From Bathynomus jamesi (taxonomy: Eukaryota; Arthropoda; Malacostraca; Isopoda; Cirolanidae): 64,000 nt of DNA. Where the stretch lies: positions 607,501-671,500 of the forward strand of contig JAJOZX010001863.1 of assembly GCA_023014485.1 (NCBI GenBank). The letters run 5' to 3'. Below the pieces are notes generated by a model. That model did not search any database, was not told the DNA's origin, and was given only the letters and a program-made list of their open reading frames with translations. Below, one piece after another: positions 1 to 10,926 of the stretch. Every line of letters begins with the position of its first letter. The first letter of the stretch is position 1. A program made the translations under genes and the position numbers.

Positions 1-270
1 GGGGGTTTTAGTCTTTCTTTTTTTTTTCAATGTTCGTTAATTTTGATCGGTTTATACTTTTCTAAGTTCGACATACTATAATTAATTAATTATTAATTAT
101 AATTATGAGAAATTCTACGGATTATTCCTCCATATTTTACTTTCACGAATGTATCATACATGAAAAGTTAACTTCCTTTAAATATTTTAATATAAAGGGT
201 AGACCGTAAATTAGCCTCATGAATTCGATTGAAATTGAATTGAATTTTGAAAAATAATTTATGGACACCC

Positions 271-271
<1 letters not shown>

Positions 272-333
<62 letters not shown>
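272..333. repeat. (TA)n microsatellite
   Basis: Almost pure TA dinucleotides with one phase break. It abuts the 5' edge of the reverse-transcriptase fragment that follows. Open frames through it encode only alternating Tyr-Ile and are not genes. Confidence 0.95.
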
Positions 334-336
<3 letters not shown>

Positions 337-728
337 GGGGCGGCAGGCCCGGTCAAATGGAATGCCATACTGATCAAAAACTGCAAGAATGAAATCGCTA
401 TAGAGACGATCACTAGACACGGGAGAAATACCGAGCATCCTGAAGAGAGCGAACGTACTGTAATTCCAATATATAAAGGAGATCGATCCGAGGCCAAAAA
501 CTATAGGGCAGTGTCGCTTACATCTCATCTCACTAAAATATTTGAACGAATAATGTAAGAAAATAATTAATCTATGACGTTTTGGGAACTCGGGGAAAAA
601 ATTAAATGATAACCAGGCAAATCATACCTATCACAACTAATGGAACACTATACCATTATTGCCTCACTGGAAAGTAATGAAAACTATAATATACATAGAC
701 TTTGCCAAGGCGTTCGACGAGTGTGACC
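331..728 (+). pseudogene. non-LTR reverse transcriptase fragment (LINE-F)
   Basis: The frame after the TA array reads through VIPIYKGDRSEAKNYRAVSL and ends TKIFERIM, matching the fingers region of LINE reverse transcriptases (family form NYRPVSLTS..K.FE). After a stop and a frame change, positions 688-728 encode IYIDFAKAFDECD, the motif A region with the first catalytic Asp. No motif B or C follows. It is therefore a short dead relic bounded on the left by (TA)n. Clade placement (CR1/jockey-like) is uncertain. Confidence 0.75.
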
Positions 729-1040
729 AATAGAGTGACCATGGAATTACAGAACATAAACTGAACAACCAATCATTCTCAACCAATTAGTCTCAATTAG
801 TCTTTCACCCCCGATAATAACTTGGTAAGACACTTCTCAATTTCGATTCACCTTTTAACTGTTTTATATATTCTGACAATTGTCCACTATCCTATATTTT
901 ATATTATTTTATTTTTTAATTTTAATTAATTAAATATATACTGTAAATATACTATTAATTATCACGCGTTTATTTAAATAAATTGTATGTTTCTCTTCCT
1001 CATATTTATTTATTCTTTATATTTCATTTTAAATTTTTAG
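729..1040. other. AT-rich stretch without a gene
   Basis: I see no coding signal or repeat relationship here beyond general AT richness and TAATTAAT-type low complexity. Confidence 0.5.
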
Positions 1041-1118
1041 CACTGATGATGGAAATTGAAATTTCTGAAACGTCTGTAAATAAACATGTACCATTTCCTC
1101 GTCCTCTTATTCCTTACT
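1041..1118 (+). repeat. dispersed tail repeat with hammerhead-like core, copy 1
   Basis: CTGATGA at 1043-1049 and GAAAC at 1067-1071 flank a perfect small hairpin (GAAATT against AATTTC). It is followed by GTCTGTAAATAAACATGTACC and then a (TA)n array. Related copies lie at 30040-30130 and 58783-58868, also directly before (TA)n. CTGANGA...GAAA is the conserved core of hammerhead ribozymes, which Penelope-like elements are known to carry. A closed stem I/III is not evident, so only the core is claimed. Confidence 0.6.
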
Positions 1119-1240
1119 ATATATATATATATATATATATATGAAAGTAAAAAGGTTTATTGGCAGACTATAGTCCATATGACAAATATCATTAATACAA
1201 TGACAGTTCACATACTAAAAATAGAAATATATACAGGTGA

Positions 1241-1552
1241 TTAGAAATAATACAGTAATGTAGTAATGTCGGAGTTAAATGGAGCTACAGACACGTTTTC
1301 ATACCAAGAATTCCATAGCTTAGAGGATAAACGGCAGGACTCATGGATAGCTTGGCTAATCGGGTTGGTTGATTTTTTAATTCTTTGCATCAGACTGTAT
1401 TGAGCACGTCTTGTTACCTCTGGGAAGCTCGGGACATTGCGGATAGCAAACATTTGCGAAGCTGAGCATCTCGGGGGTAATTTATGTAAGAGTCTAAAAG
1501 ACCTGTTGTACAGCAAATTTAGGGTTCTGCCAGAACCTTTTTTATAATTCAC
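1241..1552 (-). pseudogene. LINE-B copy 1 ORF2 C-terminal part
   Basis: This encodes the region after the polymerase, including RRAQYSLMQRIKKSTNPI and ESCRLSSKLWNSWYENV. The same protein segment appears in LINE-B copy 2 at 42209-42394, which identifies it as ORF2 C-terminus. A frame change separates it from the RT part at 1549. It has no known independent function. Confidence 0.75.
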
Positions 1553-2142
1553 CCAGAGTTGCTGTCCGTATTATTACTGCAGAAAGTGCGAAAGAGAGTG
1601 TCTTTAGCTTCACTTGTACAGAACGGAAAGATCCTTATAGTCATATTCGCTTTAGCACAAAGGCTTCGAGATTGTTTCTTTATATCCAAGTCATCACTCA
1701 AGGAGCTGGTAATAGTATGACCCAAATACTTAAACTCTTGTACTTCCTCAATTACTTCACCTTTCATTTTAAACCTAACATCAGCTGGCTGCTTACAGCT
1801 TTTAGGATGAAATTGCATAACCTTAGTTTTTGTAACATTAAAGAGAATATCATGTTTCTGAGAATACACTTCGCAGATTTTTAGTAGCCGATCCAGACCT
1901 TTAACAGAGGGGCTTATTAACACCATATCATCGGCATAAACTAAGTTATTTATCTTTGTGTTATGTATACAACATCCTGCTGTTGCCTCGTTAAGTGAAG
2001 CAATTAATCCATCAATATACACATTAAACAGCATAGGGGAGAGCAAGGAGCCATGTCTCACCCCGCAAGAGGAGCCAAAACATTCGGATAGTACATTGCC
2101 CCACCTAACGGTAAAACATTGGTGGGAATACCAAAATTTCAA
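1549..2142 (-). pseudogene. LINE-B copy 1 reverse transcriptase
   Basis: RT motif B is GVRHGSLLSPMLFNVYIDGL, motif C is YADDM with both catalytic Asp residues, and the motif D/E region reads EFKYLGHTI. The frame is open for almost 200 codons. It is truncated upstream by the DNA transposon inserted at 2152 and broken downstream. Copy 2 has Thr-Asp-Asp (YTDDM) in motif C, so copy 1 preserves the active-site motif better. The enzyme would perform target-primed reverse transcription. The element is dead. Confidence 0.88.
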
Positions 2143-2151
2143 TAAATTGTA

Positions 2152-3475
2152 AGGGGTTCCAAAAAACCTTAGTCCCCTCCCATTTGCAGCTTACATGTTT
2201 ACTTATATCGAAATAGTTTTTAGTGATTATAAAAATATATAAATTTTTTTATTTATTGCAGGTATTAAAATTACTCTAGCTGATAAAGTGATAATATAAT
2301 GGCTTCTCAATTAATTGGTGATTCGGAGAGGCAACGTGTGATAGATCGCATACGAGCAATAACATTTCGGGAAGCTCGTGATGCTGGAGCCACCTTTATA
2401 ATACGTTCATGGGTTGCCAAAAAGTTGCGAAGAAGCGAGGACTTCGTCAAAAGAAATTGGAATAAAACTTTGGATGAATGTGAAATGGATACAACCAAAT
2501 CTGGGCGCCCAAATTTGCCACTCTCTCAGGAAACAAAGGACATCATTGAAAGCGGTACGCGTAAGCGGAAAAAACAGCTGTGCTAAACTTTCTAGACTGT
2601 ACCGTCATAGGCAAGGTTTAAAGCGTTGGCATGAACTTCCAAAGCCAAGAAAAACTGAACATCGATGACAGAATGTGGTTTGCCCATTATCTTGAAGATT
2701 GGGATGTGGATGATTTCATGCATTTAGCTGTCTCCGATGAATTTTTTGTTTACGTAACACGTCGGCCTAACTACCAAAATGATCGAGTGTGGGCCACAAC
2801 ACCAGATGAATTCGATGACAATGAACATTATCGCGAATTATTAAAAAGTCCAGACTGTGTTGGTGTGTTTGTTTTGTTCACTGCAAAGAAGCTCATGTGG
2901 GTGCTGAAGCCAAATGGTCAGAGTTGGGATGGACAGTATTTTCGTGATATTATTCTATCCCAGCATGTCATTCCTTTTCTAAGAAACCCAAACAATGTTA
3001 TGGATGTTGATCAAGTCACACTTCTACACGATAAGGCCCCCTGCTTTAAGGCATTAGCCACTCAACAGTTGTTGCGGAACCATGAGATCGATTTCTTTGG
3101 AAATGAAGAATGGCCAGGAAATTCTCCTGACCTGAACATCTGAACACATTGGATCAGTTATAAAGGACAAGGTTGAATGTCTCTTGTTTCAAGAACCTGC
3201 AGCAAATCGATTTTCGAAGGATACAATGACGCAACACATTGAAACTGTTTTAGCAAATTTGCGTAACGATCAAGATCTATTCACGTCATTTTTGGCAAGC
3301 TACCCAAAGCGAATTCAGGCTGTCTTGGAAGCCAATGGCGGGAACACCAAGTTTTAATTGTTTCTCATTAAATGCATGCAGGATTAAATTATCTTTTGTA
3401 AGGTATGTTTAGTTTTACTGTACCTCTAATGGTTTAGGCCATGTGCAGGGGGGACTAAGGTTTATTGGAGCCTCG
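2152..3475 (+). mobile_element. Tc1/mariner-like DNA transposon inserted in LINE-B
   Basis: Imperfect terminal inverted repeats of about 26 bp (left begins AGGGGTTCCAAAAAACC; right, reverse-complemented, begins CGAGGCTCCAATAAACC) are flanked by a TA duplication at 2150-2151 and 3476-3477. Length is 1324 bp, normal for a full-size Tc1/mariner element. It sits inside LINE-B copy 1, so it is younger than that LINE. Its transposase is broken by frameshifts. Confidence 0.85.
2299..3356 (+). pseudogene. Tc1/mariner-like transposase, frameshifted
   Basis: The N-terminal helix-turn-helix part is at 2299-2586 (MASQLIGDSERQ..., then a KSGRPNLP linker). The catalytic domain is at 2631-3143: first Asp in AVSDEFFVYV followed by NYQNDRVWA, second Asp in LLHDKAPCF, then WPGNSPDLN. 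The C-terminus (GSVIKDKVE... to KF) continues in another frame to about 3356. At least three frame breaks are visible (near 2560-2660 and at 3142). If the break at 3142 is a 2-bp loss, about 37 residues separate the second Asp from the Glu, which would suggest a DD37E-type family. This is a pseudogene. Confidence 0.8.
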
Positions 3476-3516
3476 TACATGGGAACCTTCCTGTCTTTTA
3501 GGTTTTTAAATAATAT

Positions 3517-3608
<92 letters not shown>
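3517..3608. repeat. compound (CA)n(TA)n(TG)n microsatellite
   Basis: CA repeats run into TA repeats and then TG repeats. The tract marks the 5' truncation point of LINE-B copy 1. Confidence 0.95.
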
Positions 3609-3724
3609 ACACATGTATATATTATTACGCTTGGGATCTTTGAATTCTGTTCACTTGCTCATTGAACCTTAAAGATAACTCTAAAATGAATTTCTTCCAT
3701 TATGCTCTGTAATAGGCATTTATA

Positions 3725-3725
<1 letters not shown>

Positions 3726-3765
<40 letters not shown>

Positions 3766-4058
3766 GAGAAGAGAGAGAGAGGAGAGAGAAGAGAGAGATA
3801 AAAGGAGTTACAAGGACAAGAGGAAGCCTCAAAGACCTTCCGGTCCACTCTGGGAGGTTCGTGTTATTAAACAAGTTTATTTTTCTTTCAACTATCCTAG
3901 CAGTAGTAGAAAATTGGTTAGAAAAGTATAAGGCTCTCTCTCCACCCTCCGCTCCCTCCCTGCCAGAGGCAGGTACGGAAAAAGGTTGAAGAAAATACCT
4001 TGACCCTGGAAAAGTAGCCAAGGAAATTTTACAGAAAAGCGGATAATATATAAAAGCT

Positions 4059-4139
<81 letters not shown>

Positions 4140-4155
4140 AGAGAGGAGAGAGTTT
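3726..4155. repeat. two (GA)n microsatellite blocks
   Basis: GA-rich tracts at 3726-3800 and about 4060-4155 have small phase breaks (GGA, GAA). Overlapping open frames encode only Arg-Glu or Ser-Leu runs. The intervening 250 bp show no recognisable gene. Confidence 0.9.
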
Positions 4156-4159
4156 CGGT

Positions 4160-5200
4160 GATTAAATCCTGCGTATTGTTCAAAGACGAAATTTTGAAGT
4201 TGTTTACTTTTATCATGAATTGATTTTGTTTCCTTCCGTCCATCCTTTGATGGTCGTCACATTTTAGCCTTCGTTGATCGTGGCATCCATTCGTCCTTTC
4301 GCTTTTGACGTTTATTGGCTCAAATCGAACCTGCAATGAAAGCAAACCTCCATTGCCACTCCGATGCAGATGCAATATTGCTTCGACGCCTCCTTGCGGA
4401 CCCCCTCCCATTCTCCTCGTGCTCAGACTCGATGCTCTCAGCCCCCGCTGGAATACTTTGCTCTTCCCAAAGCGTTTTATTCATTTATTGCGCTTCGTTC
4501 ATCTTTTCACATTCTGTTTCTTTGACTGATACGAGAGGGGGCTAGGGGTCGATGGTGAGGGAGGTTGAGGAGGGTTTTTACTTCTTTTGTAGCATGGTTT
4601 TCTTTCCGAAGTTAGCTGATAATGTTCACATATAGGACTAGAATACCATGCATGTCGACCAGGGAGTTACCAATAGACGGACTTCGGTCCGGATCCGGTC
4701 TTTTGATGAATTTTGTACGGAGCGCCTGGAATAAGTGAATTTTTGCCAAAAATAGTGAATAAATATATTAGAATTTTCCATATTAACCAAGGCCAAAGCA
4801 GTTATATAACGCCTTAAAATAATTTTAAGAAATACACTGAAATATATGTTTATTTTCATAAAATAATGTCGGCTATATTACGAATACACTCTGAGGAAAA
4901 GAATAAATGTAGGTACCGGACCTTGGTAGGTACAGAAACGGATCTCAGAGAAATCAGTTGGCAACCCCTGATGTAAACCTTTTTCATCAGGGCAGCATCA
5001 TTTTCTATACAACAGTCCTCATCTTGGAATACAAAAGACACCAAACAACAACAGACTGGTTAGTCCCTCGAGGCAGTCTGTTTAAGAGGGAGATTAAAAG
5101 AAAGGAAGAAAATTTAAAGATGAAGTAAAAATTTTGAAGCAAAAAGAGGAAAGAATCCGAGTGAAATTTCTACCATATTTTTATGAGCTCACAAATGCTT
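4160..5200. other. unassigned stretch
   Basis: I see no supported gene. Short open frames here have no family-like motifs. The right part (5045-5200) leads into the 3' end of antisense LINE-D and may be its 3' UTR. Confidence 0.45.
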
Positions 5201-5204
5201 CTAA

Positions 5205-7325
5205 CTGGGGGTTTAAGGCAAGATAAATATCTAGTCTCTTTTTAAAGTTCTCTACCGAATTACTTTGAACTACGCTGGCTGGCAATCTATTCCACAAATT
5301 AAGTATACAATTGAAGAAGAAATGTTTAGTTTCAATGTCCTTCAATGTCTTGTCGCAAATATGGGGATCAGAACTGAACGTACTGTTCCAGGTGGGGGGT
5401 TACTAAGGACCTATATGATGTTAACATTGTTTTTCGGACTCAATTCAAGTGATCTACCAATAAATTCTAAAATTCTATTTGCTTTTACTAAAATTCAATT
5501 TGCTTTTCGATGCATTGCTTACTCGTTAATTAAGATGTCACAACAATAATACCTAAATCTTTCTCTTTTGTCACACTCGTTATTGTATTGTCGCGCATAG
5601 AATATATTTCTTTAACATTGTTTCTACCGATATGCAACGTTTTACACTTATCTTTATTAAAGTTCATTTGCCAAATTTCTGCCCACTCCAGTAACTTTTA
5701 ATATCTTTTTGAATCTTCAAATGTTCGGCCGCTGATTTTGCTCGTCCGCTCAATTTGTGCAGAATTTGAAATTTTACTGTCAATTCCTTCGTCGATATCA
5801 TTGATAAAATCATTTATATAACATTTTTTATGTAAGAAGAACTGGTCCTAAGACTTATCCTTGAAGCACGCCGTTAGTTACACTTCTCCAGTTAGACACT
5901 GCCATTAATGACCACTCTTTGTTTACGTCCATATGCCAATTTTCAATCCGTTTGAGAGTATTACTATCAATTCCATGAGACTGAAGTTTATCAAATTATT
6001 AAGACAAAAGCGATTACGTCGATAGTCGTGCTGAGAATCTTTAATTAAATTATTAATTTCTAAGTGATTTTAACTATTTTGTTTTGAACGATCGTCTCCA
6101 TAAGCTTACCAACTATTTAAGTCAGATTGACGGGACGATAATTTCCAGGAAGCAGTTTGTCTCCTTTTTGAAATATTGGCGTGATGTTTGCAAGTTTCCA
6201 ATCGAACCGAATTTTTCCAGACTCTAATGATTAATTATTAAATATACTCGTATATGTAAGAGGAGAGATTATCGCGCAGTTCATTTCTTTAAGTACCCTA
6301 GGGTACTTGTCTGTACCTGGTTTTATTAGGATTACATAGTTTTACCATGGCCCAGAGAACTTCACTTTCATTAATGGTAAAATCGCGAAGCTTTAAATGA
6401 TCGTCATAAGAATGATTGCGGAAATGGAAATGTTGTTCATATTTTCGTTAGTAAATACGGAAGAGAAGAATTTATTTAAAACTTTCGTCACTCGTAAAAC
6501 TTCGTAAGTTTGTTTGTTGTTTTCGCTTACGAGTGGACCAACAGTCTGTTAAGCTACCTTTTAATTTCGACATTCCACCATTTAGCTCTTACAGACTTCG
6601 CCGATCTCTTTTTACGTAATGGAAGATTACCTAATTCTAAAAATGTTTAAAATAATTATACAAAGGATTCCATGTGTCATTAATATCATCTCACAATAAA
6701 GTCTCATCTCAATTATGGGTAAAAAGTTGTAATTTCATGTCAAGAAATTTAATTCCTTTAAAGTCCAAAACGTATTCCAAACTCTCCGAATTACCTTATT
6801 TTCAAATGTTACTTGCCTATGATCAATTGATCACTGATGGAGAAGTGGTCTCCTACAGAGGTAGTATGAATCAAGTCTAGGTCTGTTCTAAATAATGATG
6901 GGGTTGTTAACCTCCTTCGCAACATCTACGGTCATACGACGGAGGGGACCTACAGTTTTACATATCACTATCGACAGTCTGAGAGGGAGGCCTATATTCT
7001 AAGCCTTAATTAACTTCTTTCGTAAATTTACTTTAATTTTAACGAACGTCGCATTTACTTTATCAATAACTGAAATTTTTTTAAATTACTTGTTTTAATT
7101 GTGACTGAACGTACAGTGCTGCACCACCATCCCTTCCTTCTATGCTATCGTTATTAAATATCGTTATATATCGTTAAATATCTCATAACCAGAATCTGAT
7201 ATTCTCCAAGAAAATCTCTACTCTCTGTATTTAATCAGGATTCAGCAATTGCTACAACCTCATACTTTTGATGAAGGACAATACTTAATAATTCATCAAA
7301 GTTAAATCTTAAATTTCGAACGTTA
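5205..7325 (-). pseudogene. LINE-D ORF2 (endonuclease-reverse transcriptase)
   Basis: Antisense fragments in order: RNLRFNFDELLSIVLHQKYE then AIAES near 7320-7215 (endonuclease start); GDHFSISDHQLI near 6830 (the endonuclease SDH motif); ANITPIFQKGDKLLPGNYRP near 6150-6210 (RT fingers); VTNGVLQG then VLGPVL near 5850 (motif B); LLEWAEIWQMNFNKDKCKTL near 5690; and SVENFKKRLDIYLALNP near 5215-5260 (C-terminus). Several in-frame stops are present. This layout matches CR1-clade ORF2. Confidence 0.82.
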
Positions 7326-7344
7326 ATGAAAAATATATTTAAAA

Positions 7345-8330
7345 AGTTTGAATAAAGCAGTAGAATCTTGAGGTTCTTCGTGGAGGTAGTCGCTCACTGT
7401 AAGGAAAATTTGTTGGGCTGGTCGCTTCCGTAGGAGTTTCGCCGTTTTTTGCCTGAAAAGGTATCGCAGAGCTATGAAATAGTCTATCAAGACGAGCTGT
7501 TCGAACGCCATTCAGATGAAGACTATCACGTAAAAATAAATCTTTTTTAACCTTTGGTTAGCTTCGGCCCGAATTGTTCATTCTGACGAAAGTCAAGCTT
7601 TTCACTCCACCTTAGACCTACAGTTTAACGTGGAATCCGAACCACGCCCCACCAGCAGCCCAGCGTCTTAACCACTAGGCCACCCAGGGTACCCATTTAT
7701 CTACCAACCACTTTATTGTGTGGAAGGATGAACAGCTGGGTTTTGCTGCGCACCGGCTGCCGTCACCAAGTCTCGAACCAGGGGCCGATGGATTCGTAGT
7801 GAGCGACGCTAACCACTACACCACCACTGTAAAACTGACACCACAAATAGATGAATTCAACATTTTCCTGTTGGCAACGAGACTTAAAGATATTAGTCAT
7901 GTAGATAGGGTCTGCTGAAAAAATCGTCGGGTTCTGCTATTTTAGGAAACGTTCTTGAAAAAATTAACCTATTAGTCCTATCCTTTAAAATCCGTATCAG
8001 CCCCTTGTATTTCATGTTAGCCTCTCTGACGTGGAAATCTTAATTAACATCGTTAGTCACCACATACAAAGTAAATATCGTAGTTTGATCAGCATCCTTG
8101 CAAAATTCATCTATGGAGTTTGTGACGTCATTAACACGGATTCTAGGATAGCAGTACCTCCTTCTCCGACTTGGGTTCCTGCCGCGGAACTCCCGTAATT
8201 GGACCGCGAAAAATGAAGTCGCCAATTAACCTAATCTCTTGCGTGTCATTCTGTTCTATCTCCAAAACGGAAAATCTATTAGTTGTAACTATTCTCAAGC
8301 CAGGTTTCTCTTGTCTAGGTCGGGCCCCAT
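7345..8330 (-). pseudogene. LINE-D ORF1 with SGNH-esterase-like domain
   Basis: The antisense translation gives NRFSVLEIEQNDTQEIRLIG followed by DFIFRGP near 8200-8290 (block I, where GDS is expected and GDF is seen). DQTTIFTLYVVTNDVN follows near 8040-8090 (block III, family form VGTND), and RDSLHLNGV near 7510-7530 (block V, DxxH). These are the three SGNH/GDSL hydrolase landmarks, and esterase domains are known in CR1-type ORF1 proteins. The SINE lies between blocks III and V. The nucleophile Ser is replaced by Phe in this copy. Confidence 0.7.
7545..7890 (-). mobile_element. two-module tRNA-derived SINE, copy 1
   Basis: Read antisense, it contains two tRNA-like promoter modules: GGTGGTGTAGTGGTTAGCG with B box GGTTCGAGACT, and then GGTGGCCTAGTGGTTAAG with B box GGTTCGGATTC. 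A shared linker lies between them (CAGCTGTTCATCCTTCC... to GGTTGGTAG). The tail is GTAGGTCTAAGGTGGAG... to CAGAATGAACAATTC. Related copies are at 26898-27224 and 27242-27521. Here the SINE is inserted into the LINE-D ORF1 esterase. Confidence 0.8.
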
Positions 8331-8430
8331 TTCGAACAGGCTCAAACGGTCGATCCTCCGAAAGGGGACTTCATTTACTGACGGTCTTAATTCATTTGTT
8401 ACGAGTTCACATCTTTTGAATTGTATTTTA

Positions 8431-9517
8431 TGTTCTTCTCTCCCTATTACTTGTTACCTATTAATGGGTTTTATATACCAGTATATTTTGTTCGTTCGGT
8501 CGGCCGGACCATGCACGCATGGTTTCGCATATTTAATTTGTCATTGTTTACACATTGTATAATATGTGTTCGAACTGTGATTTATTGTAAAAGATAATTG
8601 AAATATTGAGTGGACTATCTCATTTTAGCATTGAAATAAGTGAAGTGGAGCTATATAGATCCAGTTACGTATGATTTAATTTCATATATTTAAAATGTGG
8701 CAAACTATGACGCTAGACACTGGGAAACAGTGCAAAATTGCTCGCAAAATCCGTGTCCATACATGTGGTTCGAGGAAAATGTCTTAGCTTCTCAAATAAA
8801 AAATGTAAAAGTGGAATGGACCACTTTTAGGTGTAATTGTTGTTTTGCTTGTTTTCTTTTCAGTTTAGAAGTCACATTGTCTTTGGGATCAACTTAAAGC
8901 GGGTACTCAAGAACTGTAAAGCCTGTTCAGAGTTTGCCGTTTAAACGTAGTTACTTTGTTTTACATTTTATTTTGTCCTTTGCTCGTTCGAATTGGAGTT
9001 CTTTATTGCTGTTTTCCTTATTGATATATTTGAAGACAAATTTCCCCGTATGCGGGGAGTTCGAAGTAGTAATCGCAAATATATTGAGTGTTAGTATATA
9101 CTTCATGAATGAACGCGGGCCTATACGTTTCCTGTTCATCTGTATTTGGAGTCACGAAAAGAACTGAAAATGTACGTAACCGCCCATGAATAAACCATTT
9201 AGCTTTATTTAACAGAACGGCAAAAATTATATTAGTTTTCCTTTCTTTAACCGCGGTTAACATCCGTTTCAACCGTGAAGGCTAAATGAATGCTTTCGTA
9301 TACTTCATGATGCTTTCGGACACTTCTTTCAGGTCACTTTCAGTTCTTTTCTGATGGCCCTCTGTGCTTTGTTTTTGTAGTCAATTGGTTTCATACTGAT
9401 CACACTTCAAAGTTAATTTGTACAATATATGATAAAGGGATATTTGATTGGTTAGCCAACCAGAACTGTTTTTAATGTTCATATTAGTGAATTTTAAACG
9501 TTGTTTGGTTAGAAAAT

Positions 9518-9563
<46 letters not shown>

Positions 9564-10842
9564 CACACCGCATAAGCGAGATACCAACTTTTTAAAATTT
9601 ATATATCTCTAAAACTAATTAACCAAACCTAATTTAACCTAATCTAACCTTAGTGCCATCGAACCGAGAAAGGCGTGGTAAGTGTTTGGGACGTAGTTGA
9701 AGTATTGAAGTGTGGTTAATTTTAAATTATTAAATAGTGAAGTACTCTTCAATCTAACCTAATCTAGCGTAACTAACATATTTTTTTCTGACAATAAAAA
9801 AGTTTCTAGATTTTGTACAAAAAATATTAATGTTGCGAGGTAGCAAAAATGTTACTTCACCAAAAAAATCACACCACTACATCTCTGAATTATCACACAC
9901 TCGACCTCACTTATGCTCAGTTCCCCCCCCCCCCCCAAATATATATATATGGGTATATTATGTTGCACCGCAGAAATAGAAGTGGGTGATATTAACGGTT
10001 CCGTTGATTGTTGAGGAAGGGCGTTGTGCAGTTGCTGTTTGGTTACCAGCCAAAACTACTCATTCGAATCAATATTTAGGAAAGGTCAATTTACCAATTC
10101 CGTAATTGATGAACTTGGCATAGATTTACTTGTCGCGGTAGAGGAACAAAGTCGAACTGCGTTAAAAAAATTCTAAACGCGTATAAGATCGAAGGTCGAA
10201 AGTTTGGACATTATACACTATACAGGTCGATTTAATGCATGTTAGGTTAATTTAAATTAGGTTCGATTTGATTAGGTTAGGTTAGCTATTTTTATTTAAA
10301 GTCTGAAATGCCCATATAGGCTACTGTAGTTTAGACACTGTCAGTTGAATTATGGACTGCAACAACCCTTTATATAAAAATGGACTCGGAATAAGGTCGA
10401 CCCGTACAAAGTGGAATGTTGACATTATGGACTTTGAATTTGTTCATGTGAATCTTACCCGACAGCTGACGCACTGCATGATACTGCAGTTCTAAAGATG
10501 TTAACTTTGAAATTCAGCTTCAGTCACGATCTAAGAAGAAAAATTTTAAAGTTCAATGATGCCTACAACATATGCTGGAACAGAACGCCACCCTCTTGGG
10601 TGCATAAGTAAACACGTCGAAGCATGTTTGCGATCGCAATTATTAGAATCTCATGCCTGCACCGAGGAAAGGGATATGGAGGAAGAGATCGGTCACTGAC
10701 CTTGGCAAGTGGCACGTGTCTCAGGGTTACCAGTTTGGGCACTTCAAGGCATGTGCCACAAAAAAGTTTGTTTTGTGGTAAAAGCATGATCTCTTATTTC
10801 CCACAGTAGCTTCTCATATTTTTTTATCATGACCTAAGCCTG
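8431..10842. other. unassigned stretch with (CA)n and TAACC-type motifs
   Basis: A (CA)n tract lies at 9523-9570. Degenerate TAACCTAAT-type motifs cluster near 9620-9660 and 9750, and GGTTAGGTTAG occurs near 10270. A poly-C run lies near 9925-9937. Short open frames show no recognisable protein family. I see no gene. Confidence 0.45.
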
Positions 10843-10854
10843 GAGAGAGAGAGA

Positions 10855-10924
<70 letters not shown>
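10843..10924. repeat. (GA)n microsatellite
   Basis: GA dinucleotides with occasional extra A. Frames across it encode Ser-Leu runs only. Confidence 0.92.

Positions 10925-10926
<2 letters not shown>

Larger units (their letters stand above)
1141..3516 (-). mobile_element. LINE-B copy 1, 5'-truncated, split by a DNA transposon
   Basis: This antisense LINE runs from its 3' end beside the (TA)n at 1118-1141 to about 3516, where it is cut off beside a CA/TA/TG microsatellite. It is interrupted at 2152-3475 by a Tc1/mariner-like element. The sequence at 3478-3516 resumes exactly where LINE-B copy 2 (40060-42540, reverse-complemented around 41500-41560) continues, which proves that the two pieces are one element. 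The 3' UTRs of the two copies also align (poly-A signal AATAAACC and the 'gactatagtctgcc' stretch). Confidence 0.85.
5205..8430 (-). mobile_element. LINE-D, CR1-like, two ORFs, degenerate
   Basis: Reading antisense from 8430 to 5205, an ORF1-like esterase region is followed by apurinic endonuclease, reverse transcriptase and a C-terminal segment, in canonical CR1-group order. Many stops and frameshifts make it old. A SINE at about 7545-7890 splits the esterase region. All domains were read from reverse-complement translation of fragments; no long intact frame remains. Confidence 0.8.

Noticed and set aside
247..558. 103-codon ORF starting before the TA array
   Set aside because: The N-terminal half is Tyr-Ile from (TA)n; only the C-terminal part is real RT relic, so the ORF as a whole is not a gene.
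1041..1118. complete self-cleaving hammerhead ribozyme
   Set aside because: Only the CTGATGA-hairpin-GAAAC core is visible; stems I and III with a cleavable NUH site could not be closed by eye.
4300..4545. two overlapping plus-strand ORFs near 4305-4545
   Set aside because: They overlap in different frames, neither has a family motif, and the segment lies between microsatellites.
9620..9660. telomere or interstitial telomere array
   Set aside because: TAACC-type motifs here and at 35738 are few, degenerate and not in uniform tandem.
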